Notes under the pieces: generated by a model | Seen by the model: only the letters and a program-made list of their open reading frames with translations | Database searches by the model: none | What the model was told of the DNA's origin: nothing | NCBI GenBank assembly: GCA_900554535.1 | Contig: USIA01000093.1 | Coordinates: 1 to 7,401, forward strand | DNA: 7,401 nucleotides | DNA from: an uncultured Oscillospiraceae bacterium | GTDB lineage: Bacteria > Bacillota > Clostridia > Oscillospirales > Acutalibacteraceae | Direction of reading: 5' to 3' | Part shown: positions 1 through 6,747 of the stretch, piece by piece | Numbering within the stretch: position 1 is the first letter of the stretch | How the letters are laid out: the number at the start of each line of letters is the position of its first letter | Made by a program: the position numbers and the translations under genes

Positions 1-2
1 GC

Positions 3-1190
3 CTCTCCGCAGGCAGCCATACGCTTACGATCAGCGGCGGCGTTCCCGGTGTGCAGTTTTACGGTTTCCGGGTATGCAGCAGCTTTTCTGAGGAACCGTC
101 TGCCGGAGAGGCGGCGTTTACCCTCTCACCCCGGCAGTTTCTGGACGTGAACGGCGAACCGGCCACCCCGGACAAGGGCTTTAAGCTCACCTGTGAAATG
201 CTCCGGCGAAAACCGGATTCGGCACTGGTATGGTATGAGGACTTCCGGGATGATACCCCTCTGCCGGACAGCTACTGGACGACGCTCTCCGGGGAATGGT
301 CGGTGTGGAGGGAAAGCTACACCACCGAGAACAGGCCCTATTCCTTGCTGGAAGGCTCCGGCAAGCTGGCATGGAAATATGAGGGATTCTCCGACCTGCA
401 TATCCGGGCGCGGGTGGGTTTTCCACAGAATGGCGGCGGACGGGCCGGGGTATTCCTTGGAAACCTGTTCTGCTGCTTAAACTACGATACTCAGCGGGTG
501 GAGCTATACCAAGGCTCCACGCTTTTGGGGAGCTACTCCACCAGCTTTTCCAAAACCCCGGATGCGCAGCTCCACAGCGATCCAGCCGTCTATACCATTG
601 AGATGCGAAAGCGTGGAAATAGAGTCCGGGTGTATTCCGGTTCCAGCTACACCCTGCGGTTTAGCGCAACGGTGAGCGCCACCTCCGGCTATGCGGGGAT
701 ACAGGCGGACAATGAGATCGTTTGCGACCTGCTGCGAGCCGGTGATGCCTGGGCTTATGAACCCTATGAGTGTTTTGACGTGGTGTATCCGGATGGGGTG
801 CGCACCAGCTTCGGACGGATCGCCCGCTCCGGTGTGACGTGGGACGAGGAATTTCAGATTTTCTCGGTGAACAGCGACGTGGATGAGGGCTCCACCCGCA
901 GCGAGGATATTTCCCTCGACTATGATTTCTTTCATTCCCACCTGCTGGAAATTTCCTGCGGGAATGATTACACAGCCAAGGTGATCCCACGGGATATAAA
1001 CGTCTGGACCGCCCGGCTGTTCTTGGGCGATGCAGATGGTTTTTCCATTCTGTATTATCAGGACGTGGATTCGCTGGTATATTGGGCCAACGAGGCTGCT
1101 TACCGGTGGGGCCTGCGCGGCATTGCGATCTGGTCTTTAGGACAGGAGGATATGCGGCTGTGGGAGGTCATGCCGAAACAAATCGAATAA
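3..1190 (+). CDS. Phage tail-associated protein with ConA-like domain and GH18-like C-terminus (5'-partial)
   Basis: The frame is open from the left edge of the window, so the true start lies upstream; the GTG at 51 is internal, has no ribosome binding site and is not a credible start. The visible part is 395 residues. Residues about 99-245 (beginning around WYEDFRDD, with a GRAGVFLG stretch) look like a concanavalin A-like/LamG beta-sandwich. The last ~60 residues (LYYQDVDSL, then GLRGIAIWSLGQED, then RLWE) resemble the final beta-alpha unit of a glycoside hydrolase family 18 barrel, including its closing tryptophan. The GH18 catalytic DxxDxE motif is not in the visible part and would have to lie upstream. 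Position directly before holin and amidase fits a tail tip or baseplate protein that binds or degrades cell-surface glycans during adsorption. The phage structural role is fairly secure from context; the enzymatic role is uncertain. No signal peptide or membrane segment is visible in this part. Confidence 0.7.
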   Translation, partial: LSAGSHTLTISGGVPGVQFYGFRVCSSFSEEPSAGEAAFTLSPRQFLDVNGEPATPDKGFKLTCEMLRRKPDSALVWYEDFRDDTPLPDSYWTTLSGEWSVWRESYTTENRPYSLLEGSGKLAWKYEGFSDLHIRARVGFPQNGGGRAGVFLGNLFCCLNYDTQRVELYQGSTLLGSYSTSFSKTPDAQLHSDPAVYTIEMRKRGNRVRVYSGSSYTLRFSATVSATSGYAGIQADNEIVCDLLRAGDAWAYEPYECFDVVYPDGVRTSFGRIARSGVTWDEEFQIFSVNSDVDEGSTRSEDISLDYDFFHSHLLEISCGNDYTAKVIPRDINVWTARLFLGDADGFSILYYQDVDSLVYWANEAAYRWGLRGIAIWSLGQEDMRLWEVMPKQIE

Positions 1191-1203
1191 ATCATGGGAA
1201 CTG

Positions 1204-1233
1204 GCGACTGCCCTGCGGGGCGGCCGCTTTTTT
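1204..1233 (+). terminator. Intrinsic terminator between structural gene and lysis cassette
   Basis: GCGACTGCCC (1204-1213), loop TGCG, and GGGCGGCCGC (1218-1227) form a 10-position stem with one A-C mismatch and one G-T wobble, followed directly by six T residues (1228-1233). It lies 13 nt after the stop codon of the upstream gene. No clear promoter is visible between it and the holin start, so lysis genes probably depend on read-through or antitermination. Confidence 0.72.
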
Positions 1234-1271
1234 CAAGTACACAAACCATTTCAAGAAACGGAGGTATCAAC

Positions 1272-1694
1272 ATGAAGGAACTTTGGAATACGGCGCAGGT
1301 GATCTTTGCGGCAATCGGAGGATGGCTGGGCTATTTCCTGGGCGGCTGCGACGGGTTGCTCGTCGCCCTGGTGGTGTTCGTGGCGGTGGATTACATCACC
1401 GGCGTGATGTGCGCCGTCTCGGACAAGAAGCTGTCCAGCGAGGTGGGCTTTAAGGGCATCTGCCGGAAAGTGCTGATCTTCCTGCTGGTGGGGATCGCCA
1501 ACATCGTGGATGTACAGGTGATTGGCACAGGCAGCGTCCTTCGCACGGCGGTCATCTTCTTTTACCTCTCCAACGAGGGCGTGAGCCTGCTGGAGAACGC
1601 GGCGCACCTGGGGCTTCCCGTGCCGGAGAAGATGAAGGACATCCTGGCGCAGCTCCATGACCGGGCGGAAAATACAGAAAGCGAGGGAAAATAA
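1272..1694 (+). CDS. Phage holin, holin_4 (toxin secretion/phage lysis holin) family
   Basis: This 140-residue membrane protein forms the lysis lesion that lets the amidase encoded next reach the cell wall. The start is the ATG at 1272 rather than an earlier in-frame ATG at 1194, because GGAGG (1260-1264) lies 7 nt upstream and the family's proteins begin with a short polar segment such as MKELWN. Hydrophobic stretches are visible at about residues 8-25 (rich in Gly and Ala), 27-46 (LLVALVVFVAVDYITGVMCA, containing the DYITG motif typical of this family), 66-80 (LIFLLVGIANIVDV) and 86-100. The tail is charged and ends with a Glu-rich segment. The gene ends 2 nt before the amidase start, so the two form one operon. 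Family assignment rests on the DYITG motif, size and neighbour. Confidence 0.9.
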   Translation: MKELWNTAQVIFAAIGGWLGYFLGGCDGLLVALVVFVAVDYITGVMCAVSDKKLSSEVGFKGICRKVLIFLLVGIANIVDVQVIGTGSVLRTAVIFFYLSNEGVSLLENAAHLGLPVPEKMKDILAQLHDRAENTESEGK

Positions 1695-1696
1695 CT

Positions 1697-2668
1697 ATGG
1701 CTTATACGAACAGTTCACTGGTATCTTACACAAAACTCAGCCCGAACCACTCCGGGCAGCGGACGCACTCCATCGACCGCATCACGCCCCACTGTGTGGT
1801 AGGACAATGCTCTGTGGAAACACTGGGGAATATCTTCCTGCCGGTTTCCAAACAGGCAAGCTGCAACTACGGTATCGGCGAGGATGGCAGAATCGGAATG
1901 TATGTAGAGGAAAAGAACCGCTCCTGGTGTTCTTCTTCCAATGCAAACGACCAGAGGGCTATCACCATTGAGTGCGCGTCCGATACGGCTGAGCCGTATG
2001 CCTTTAAGGATGTGGTCTACCAGAAGCTGATCACCCTCTGCGCGGACATCTGCAAGCGAAACGGCAAGAAAAAGCTCCTGTGGCTGGGAGACAAGGACAA
2101 GACGCTCTCTTATGAGCCGAAGTCGGATGAGATGGTGCTGACCGTCCACCGCTGGTTTGCCAACAAGTCCTGTCCGGGAAACTGGATGTATGCCCGGATG
2201 GGTGATCTGGCGGAAAAAGTTACGGCACAGCTTGGCGGCGGGATATCCGGGAACACAGAGACGGAGCATCCCGAAAAGCTGACAGAAGGCTATTACCGTG
2301 TCCGCAAGACACGGGCGGACAGTAAGACACAGAAAGGCGCATACAAGATCCTATCCAACGCCAAGAGGTGTGCCGACAGCAACCCAGGTTACAGCGTGTT
2401 TGACGATAACGGGGTCAATATCTACTCGCCGGGCGGGGCTGCTTCTGCGCCGTCCGAAGATGTGCCGTTTCTTGTCCAGGTCAGCATTTCTGACCTGAAT
2501 ATCCGCAAAGGGCCGGGAACGGACTATGCCAAGACCGGTAAGTTTACAGGAAAAGGCGTATTTACCATCATGGAGGTCAAATCCGGGCAGGGTTCCACGG
2601 CTGGCTGGGGCCGGCTGAAATCCGGCGCGGGATGGATTTCGCTTGACTACACATCTAAAATTAAATAA
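1697..2668 (+). CDS. N-acetylmuramoyl-L-alanine amidase (Amidase_2 endolysin) with C-terminal SH3 domain
   Basis: The 323-residue endolysin should cleave the amide bond between N-acetylmuramic acid and L-alanine in peptidoglycan at the end of the lytic cycle. Residues about 10-180 form the zinc amidase (PGRP/T7 lysozyme-like) domain: likely zinc ligands are H32 (in RITPHCVVG), H151 (in LTVHRWF) and C159 (in KSCPG), with E92 (in ITIECASD) in the usual position of the catalytic or structural acidic residue. Residues about 198-245 form a small module (begins YYRVRK, contains LSNAKRCAD) that looks like a SPOR-like or related repeat often seen in clostridial endolysins. Residues about 256-323 are a bacterial SH3 domain (DLNIRKGPGTDYAKTG, then GWISLDY), which binds cell wall. 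There is no signal peptide, consistent with holin-dependent release. GAGGG (1683-1687) lies 9 nt before the ATG, inside the holin gene's 3' end. All catalytic residues appear intact. Confidence 0.93.
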   Translation: MAYTNSSLVSYTKLSPNHSGQRTHSIDRITPHCVVGQCSVETLGNIFLPVSKQASCNYGIGEDGRIGMYVEEKNRSWCSSSNANDQRAITIECASDTAEPYAFKDVVYQKLITLCADICKRNGKKKLLWLGDKDKTLSYEPKSDEMVLTVHRWFANKSCPGNWMYARMGDLAEKVTAQLGGGISGNTETEHPEKLTEGYYRVRKTRADSKTQKGAYKILSNAKRCADSNPGYSVFDDNGVNIYSPGGAASAPSEDVPFLVQVSISDLNIRKGPGTDYAKTGKFTGKGVFTIMEVKSGQGSTAGWGRLKSGAGWISLDYTSKIK

Positions 2669-2681
2669 CCAAACTGCTGAA

Positions 2682-2721
2682 TGCCCATCGAGCCATAACC
2701 GCTCGGTGGGCATATTTTTTT
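2682..2721 (+). terminator. Strong intrinsic terminator after the amidase
   Basis: TGCCCATCGAGC (2682-2693) pairs with GCTCGGTGGGCA (2701-2712) over 12 bp with a single wobble, a 7-nt loop, and then TA plus seven T residues (2715-2721). It begins 13 nt after the amidase stop and separates the lysis unit from the recombinase unit. Confidence 0.92.
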
Positions 2722-2746
2722 CGGCCAAAATTCGCTCTTCTGTCCA

Positions 2747-2797
2747 GATGGGTCATTGAGGGTAACCCTCGGAATGGAGGAACCAAAATGACCCATC
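2747..2797 (+). promoter_or_regulatory. Nested inverted repeats over the translation start of the HTH/zinc-finger gene
   Basis: Outer arms GATGGGTCATT (2747-2757) and AATGACCCATC (2787-2797) are perfect 11-bp inverted repeats, and the right arm contains the ATG at 2788. Inside lies a second inverted repeat, GAGGGT (2758-2763) and ACCCTC (2765-2770) around a single A. The ribosome binding site GGAGG (2776-2780) lies between the inner repeat and the right arm. As RNA this could hide the start codon; as DNA it could be an operator for the encoded HTH protein. Which of the two applies cannot be told from sequence. Confidence 0.55.
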
Positions 2798-3210
2798 AGC
2801 AAAAAGAACAGATAACTGCCCTACGCTCCCAGGGCTATGGATATGCAACCATTGCAAAGGCGATAGGACTGAAGAAAGATACCGTTGTAGCATTCTGCCG
2901 TAAGGTGGGGCTGACCGGCACGAAGGCCGCAGATAACAGCCGCATTGAACTGGACGCCGGATTCTGCCCGCAGTGCGGCGCTCTGCTTACGCAGACTCCC
3001 GGCAGAAAGCGCGTCAAGTTCTGCTCCGATAACTGCCGTACCGCTTGGTGGAATGCACATCCTGAAAAGGTTAACCGCAAGGCCGTATACCACTTTACTT
3101 GCGCTCACTGCGGAAAGCCCTTCACCGCCTACGGCAATACAAAAAGAAAATACTGCTCTCACGCCTGCTATATTGCAGACCGCTACAAAGGCGGTGACGG
3201 GCATGAGTGA
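2788..3210 (+). CDS. HTH protein with two tandem Cys4 zinc-binding motifs, recombinase-associated
   Basis: A 140-residue protein of the type commonly found just upstream of tandem serine recombinases in clostridial elements and sometimes labelled sigma-70-like. Residues about 3-43 form a helix-turn-helix of resolvase/sigma-region-4 style (KEQITALRSQGYGYATIAKA, then GLKKDTVVAFCRKVGL). Two zinc-binding modules follow: C60-x2-C63-x15-C79-x3-C83 and C105-x2-C108-x14-C123-x3-C127, each with an aromatic residue before the third cysteine. These resemble each other and probably arose by duplication. The start has GGAGG 7 nt upstream. Its stop overlaps the next gene's start by 8 nt. It is likely to bind DNA, either as regulator of the recombinase operon or as an accessory factor of recombination; the exact role is not established by the sequence. 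No promoter is evident upstream, apart from nested inverted repeats at the start. Confidence 0.85.
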   Translation: MTHQQKEQITALRSQGYGYATIAKAIGLKKDTVVAFCRKVGLTGTKAADNSRIELDAGFCPQCGALLTQTPGRKRVKFCSDNCRTAWWNAHPEKVNRKAVYHFTCAHCGKPFTAYGNTKRKYCSHACYIADRYKGGDGHE

Positions 3211-3379
3211 GGATAAATTCCGCTCTGAAATGAGCTACCTTGCCGCCCTCTCCATCGCAAAGAATCTCAGGGAAAAGGGGCTTCTGAGCGAGGAGGAATA
3301 TGCCGTAATTGATACAAATCTGCGGGCTGAGTTCTCGCCGTCTTTGGGTACATTATTATCGGAAAACGACTTGATATAA
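3203..3379 (+). CDS. Small SHOCT-like protein, translationally coupled
   Basis: A 58-residue protein starting at an ATG inside the previous gene's stop region: the eight bases ATGAGTGA (3203-3210) carry both the start and the upstream stop in another frame. There is no strong ribosome binding site of its own, so coupling to the HTH gene is likely. Residues about 17-40 (contains NLREKGLLSEEEYAVID) match the SHOCT pattern of a short amphipathic helix, a GLLSEEEY turn and a second helix. SHOCT modules are short oligomerisation or interaction segments. Small proteins of this kind regularly sit between the HTH/zinc-finger protein and the serine recombinases in such elements, so a role as a recombination accessory or directionality factor is plausible but unproven. 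The final codons overlap a candidate promoter for the next gene. Confidence 0.75.
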   Translation: MSEDKFRSEMSYLAALSIAKNLREKGLLSEEEYAVIDTNLRAEFSPSLGTLLSENDLI

Positions 3380-3380
3380 T
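3372..3380 (+). promoter_or_regulatory. Candidate extended -10 promoter for the recombinase pair
   Basis: TGATATAAT (3372-3380) is a perfect extended -10 element (TGn followed by TATAAT), overlapping the last codons and stop of the SHOCT-like gene. No good -35 hexamer lies 16-18 bp upstream, which extended -10 promoters tolerate. Transcription would start near 3387, leaving a leader of about 36 nt before the recombinase start at 3423. Confidence 0.42.
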
Positions 3381-3422
3381 TGGCTTTCAGAGTGATATAT
3401 AGTGTCGGAAAGGAGTGATTTC

Positions 3423-5189
3423 ATGCGGATTGTAAATAAAATCGAAGCAAAAACACCGCAGATGCCGCGCCGCAAAAGGGTCGCTGCCTACGCAAGAGTC
3501 TCAATGGAGTCCGAGCGGCTGCAGCACTCCCTTTCGGCACAGGTCAGCTTTTACAGCAGTTTGATACAGAGCAACCCCGTCTGGGAATATGTGGGCGTAT
3601 ATGCCGACAACGGAATAACCGGCACCAAAGCCAAAGCCCGCGAAGAGTTCAATCGGATGATTGCCGACTGCGAAGCCGGAAAAATCGACGTTATTCTGAC
3701 AAAGAGTATTTCCCGTTTCGCGCGCAACACCGTTGACCTGTTGAATACAGTGCGCAGGCTCAAGGAACTGGGCGTTTCCGTGCAATTTGAAAAGGAGCGC
3801 ATCGACTCCCTCACCGAGGACGGCGAGTTGATGCTGACCCTTTTAGCATCCTTTGCCCAGGAGGAGGTACGCAGCCTGTCGGACAATGTCAAATGGGGTA
3901 CCCGGAAACGATTTGAAAAAGGTATTCCCAATGGTCGTTTTCAAATCTACGGATACCGCTGGGAGGGCGATCATCTGGTTGTCCATGAGGAGGAAGCAAA
4001 GATTGTTCGGCTCATCTACGACAATTACATGAATGGTTTATCAGCGGAAACCACAGAAAAGCAGCTTGCCGAGATGGGTGTGAAATCCTACAAGGGTCAG
4101 CATTTCGGCAACACCTCCATCCGGCAAATTCTCGGCAACATCACTTATACGGGCAACCTTCTGTTCCAGAAGGAATATGTGATGGACCCCATCAGCAAGA
4201 AAAGCAAAATTAACCGTGGGGAGCTGCCGCAGTATTTCGTGGAGAACACCCACGAAGCCATCATCCCGATGGAGGTCTACCAGGCGGTGCAGACCGAGAA
4301 AGCGCGCCGCCGGGAGCTTGGGGCTTTGGCAAACTGGAGCATCAATACCTCCTGCTTTACCAGCAAAATCAAGTGCGGTCGGTGCGGAAAGAGCTATCAG
4401 CGTTCCAACCGCAAGGGGCGCAAAGACCCAAATGCCAATTATACTATCTGGATCTGTGGAACTCGAAGAAAAACCGGAAACACCCATTGCCAAAATAAAG
4501 ATATCCCGGAGCAGATGCTCAAAGAAGCCTGTGCTGCGGTTTTGGGACTGGATACGTTTGATGAGATCATCTTTTCGGAGCAAATCGACCGCATTGAGAT
4601 TCCTGCTCCGAATGAGATGATTTTCTATTTTAAGGACGGCCACATTGTACCGCACCGCTGGGAATCCACCATGCGGAAAAACTGCTGGACGGATGAGCGC
4701 AGAGCCGCCAAAGGACGGTATGTGCAGGAGCATCAGCTCGGTCCCAACAGTTCCTGCTTCACCAGCCGCATTCGCTGCGACAGCTGCGGCGAGAACTACC
4801 GCAGGCAACGTTCACGGCACAAAGACGGCAGCTTTGATTCCGTATGGCGGTGCGCGTCAGGCGGAAAATGCAATAGCCCCAGCATCAAGGAGGAAGTCCT
4901 TAAAAACCTCTGCGCTGACGCTATGGGGCTGGAATCATTTGACGAAACGGCTTTCCGTGAGCAGATTGCCTGCATTCATATCGTTGCTCCGTTTCAACTT
5001 TCCATCCGCTTCTTTGACGGGCATACCTTTGAAGCGGCATGGGAAAATAAGCGAAAAATGCCCAAGCATACGGAGCAGCGCAAGCAGCATATGCGGGAAG
5101 TAATGATACAGAAATGGAGGGAAAAACGTGGCGAAAGTAACGACGATACCGGCGACGATCAGCCGGTTCACGGCAACGCCGATCAATGA
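3423..5189 (+). CDS. Large serine recombinase with tandemly duplicated zinc-ribbon/C-terminal module
   Basis: A 588-residue site-specific DNA recombinase of the large serine (resolvase/invertase) family, expected to integrate or excise the element. The ATG at 3423 is chosen because AAGGAG (3410-3415) lies 7 nt upstream; the GTG at 3402 is in frame but lacks such a site. The N-terminal resolvase domain (about 18-165) has YARVS with catalytic S27, the arginines of SISRFARN (R98, R101) and AQEEVRS around 145-151. The Recombinase domain covers about 190-290. A Cys4 zinc ribbon follows (C318, C321, C345, C356), then a C-terminal strand segment ending near W413. The whole block is then repeated: zinc ribbon C452, C455, C477, C483 and segment to W540. 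No long coiled coil separates zinc ribbon from C-terminal segment, unlike the neighbouring recombinase. The basic tail overlaps the next gene. All catalytic residues are present, so it should be active. Confidence 0.93.
   Translation: MRIVNKIEAKTPQMPRRKRVAAYARVSMESERLQHSLSAQVSFYSSLIQSNPVWEYVGVYADNGITGTKAKAREEFNRMIADCEAGKIDVILTKSISRFARNTVDLLNTVRRLKELGVSVQFEKERIDSLTEDGELMLTLLASFAQEEVRSLSDNVKWGTRKRFEKGIPNGRFQIYGYRWEGDHLVVHEEEAKIVRLIYDNYMNGLSAETTEKQLAEMGVKSYKGQHFGNTSIRQILGNITYTGNLLFQKEYVMDPISKKSKINRGELPQYFVENTHEAIIPMEVYQAVQTEKARRRELGALANWSINTSCFTSKIKCGRCGKSYQRSNRKGRKDPNANYTIWICGTRRKTGNTHCQNKDIPEQMLKEACAAVLGLDTFDEIIFSEQIDRIEIPAPNEMIFYFKDGHIVPHRWESTMRKNCWTDERRAAKGRYVQEHQLGPNSSCFTSRIRCDSCGENYRRQRSRHKDGSFDSVWRCASGGKCNSPSIKEEVLKNLCADAMGLESFDETAFREQIACIHIVAPFQLSIRFFDGHTFEAAWENKRKMPKHTEQRKQHMREVMIQKWREKRGESNDDTGDDQPVHGNADQ
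4350..4661 (+). repeat. Protein-level internal repeat, copy 1 (zinc ribbon plus C-terminal segment)
   Basis: Encodes residues 310-413 of the first recombinase, starting SCFTSKIKC and ending in FYFKDGHIVPHRW. It matches copy 2 at 4752-5042. The last 49 residues of each copy align without gaps with 22 identities, and the SCFTS(K/R)I(K/R)C opening is shared. Confidence 0.85.
4752..5042 (+). repeat. Protein-level internal repeat, copy 2
   Basis: Encodes residues 444-540 of the first recombinase, starting SCFTSRIRC and ending in FFDGHTFEAAW. It lies 134 residues after copy 1 and keeps four cysteines with shorter spacing between the second pair (C477-x5-C483 against C345-x10-C356). The copies have diverged, so the duplication is not recent. 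Confidence 0.85.
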
Positions 5190-6699
5190 AAAGAAAAAGC
5201 GCCGCACCGCCGCCTATGCCCGTGTCTCCACGGACAGCGAGGAGCAGCTTACCAGCTACAGCGCCCAGGTGGACTATTATACCAACTATATCAAGAGTCG
5301 GGACGATTGGGAGTTTGTTTCCGTATATACGGACGAAGGTATAACCGGTACGAATACCAAGCACCGCGAGGGCTTCAAACGCATGGTAGCGGATGCGCTG
5401 GCGGGTAAGATAGACCTTATCGTTACCAAATCGGTCAGCCGCTTTGCGCGCAATACGGTAGACAGCCTGACCACGGTGCGCCAGCTAAAGGAAAAGGGCG
5501 TGGAGATCTATTTTGAAAAGGAAAACATCTGGACGCTGGACAGCAAGGGAGAACTGCTTATCACCATTATGTCCTCGCTGGCGCAGGAAGAAAGCCGCAG
5601 CATTTCCGAGAACTGCACCTGGGGACAGAGAAAGCGGTTCGCAGACGGCAAGGTCACCGTACCCTTCAAGCGGTTTCTTGGCTACGACCGGGGTCCCGAT
5701 GGCAATCTCGTCTTGAATAAGGACGAGGCGGTCATCATCCACCGCATCTACAGTATGTTCCTGCAAGGCATGACGCCGCACGGCATTGCCGCCAGGCTGA
5801 CCGCCGACGGCATCAAGTCGCCGGGCGGCAAAGACAAATGGAACGCAGGAGCAGTTCGTAGCATTCTCACCAACGAGAAGTACAAGGGCGATGCGCTCCT
5901 GCAAAAGAGCTATACGGTGGATTTCCTCACCAAGAAGAAAAAGGTCAACGAGGGCGAAATCCCGCAGTACTATGTGGAGGGAAATCACGAGGCCATCATT
6001 CAGCCGGAGGTGTTTGAACTGGTTCAGCAGGAACTGAAGCGCAGAAAGCAAGGTCGGGGCCCGCACAGCGGTGTCCACCTTTTCTCCGGCAAGATACGCT
6101 GCGGACAATGCGGAGAGTGGTACGGTTCCAAGGTCTGGCATTCCAACAGTAAGTATCGCAGAGTAATCTGGCAGTGTAATCACAAGTATGACGGCGAGGA
6201 AAAATGCTCCACGCCGCACTTGACGGAGGATGAGATCAAAACAATGTTTATTTCAGCGGCGAACAAGCTGATTGGTAAAAAGGCCGCAATTAACTCGCCT
6301 CTACGGGCTTCGCTGGACATTGCCTTCGACACCTCCGCACTGGAAGCCGAAACCGAAAAATTGCAGGAAGAACTCATGGTCGCCTCAGACCTCATCCAGA
6401 AATGCATCTACGAAAACGCTCATGTGGCGCTCGACCAGACGGAATACCAGAAACGCTATGACAGTCTTACCGCCCGGTTTGACACCGCAAAGGCACGGCT
6501 TGAGGAAAATGAAGCCACCATTGCTGACAAGAAGTCCAGACGGGCGGCAATCGAAGCCTTTTTGGACACGCTGACGCAGGCCGACCTGATGGAGAAATTT
6601 GACCCTGCCCTCTGGTGTGGGCTGGTGGATCATGTAACAGTTTATGCCAGGGACGATGTGCGGTTTACTTTTAAGGATGGGCAGGAAATTCGAGCATAA
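5128..6699 (+). CDS. Large serine recombinase with zinc ribbon and coiled coil
   Basis: A 523-residue site-specific recombinase of the same family as its neighbour but with classical architecture. The GTG start at 5128 is supported by GGAGGG (5116-5121) 6 nt upstream; the start lies inside the preceding recombinase gene, giving a 62-nt overlap in a different frame. The resolvase domain (about 25-170) carries YARVS with catalytic S34, SVSRFARN with R105 and R108, and AQEESRS. The Recombinase domain spans about 195-300. The zinc ribbon has C325-x2-C328-x21-C350-x9-C360. Residues about 404-481 form a long charged heptad-rich helix, the coiled coil that in related integrases controls synapsis and direction of recombination. 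It ends with a short strand segment (VTVYARDDVRFTFKDG) like those repeated in the neighbour. It is probably co-translated with the first recombinase and may act with it as a pair. All expected catalytic residues are visible. Confidence 0.95.
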   Translation: MAKVTTIPATISRFTATPINEKKKRRTAAYARVSTDSEEQLTSYSAQVDYYTNYIKSRDDWEFVSVYTDEGITGTNTKHREGFKRMVADALAGKIDLIVTKSVSRFARNTVDSLTTVRQLKEKGVEIYFEKENIWTLDSKGELLITIMSSLAQEESRSISENCTWGQRKRFADGKVTVPFKRFLGYDRGPDGNLVLNKDEAVIIHRIYSMFLQGMTPHGIAARLTADGIKSPGGKDKWNAGAVRSILTNEKYKGDALLQKSYTVDFLTKKKKVNEGEIPQYYVEGNHEAIIQPEVFELVQQELKRRKQGRGPHSGVHLFSGKIRCGQCGEWYGSKVWHSNSKYRRVIWQCNHKYDGEEKCSTPHLTEDEIKTMFISAANKLIGKKAAINSPLRASLDIAFDTSALEAETEKLQEELMVASDLIQKCIYENAHVALDQTEYQKRYDSLTARFDTAKARLEENEATIADKKSRRAAIEAFLDTLTQADLMEKFDPALWCGLVDHVTVYARDDVRFTFKDGQEIRA

Positions 6700-6708
6700 G
6701 CAGAAAAT

Positions 6709-6747
6709 CTCCTCATTGCCAGCTACGGCAGTGAGGAGTATCTTTTT
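6709..6747 (+). terminator. Intrinsic terminator after the recombinase operon
   Basis: CTCCTCATTGCC (6709-6720) and GGCAGTGAGGAG (6727-6738) pair over 12 bp with one G-T wobble and a 6-nt loop, followed by TATCTTTTT. It begins 9 nt after the stop codon of the second recombinase and probably marks the end of element-encoded transcription. Confidence 0.88.

Noticed and set aside
1194..1271. N-terminal extension of the holin from an ATG at 1194
   Set aside because: It would run through the terminator hairpin, has no ribosome binding site, and the ATG at 1272 has GGAGG at ideal distance.
4041..4808. 255-codon minus-strand ORF
   Set aside because: It is an antisense shadow of the first recombinase, which has clear motifs throughout this stretch.
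5128..5189. Frameshift joining the two recombinase genes
   Set aside because: Each has its own start with a strong ribosome binding site and a complete resolvase domain, so the overlap is ordinary translational coupling, not a broken gene.
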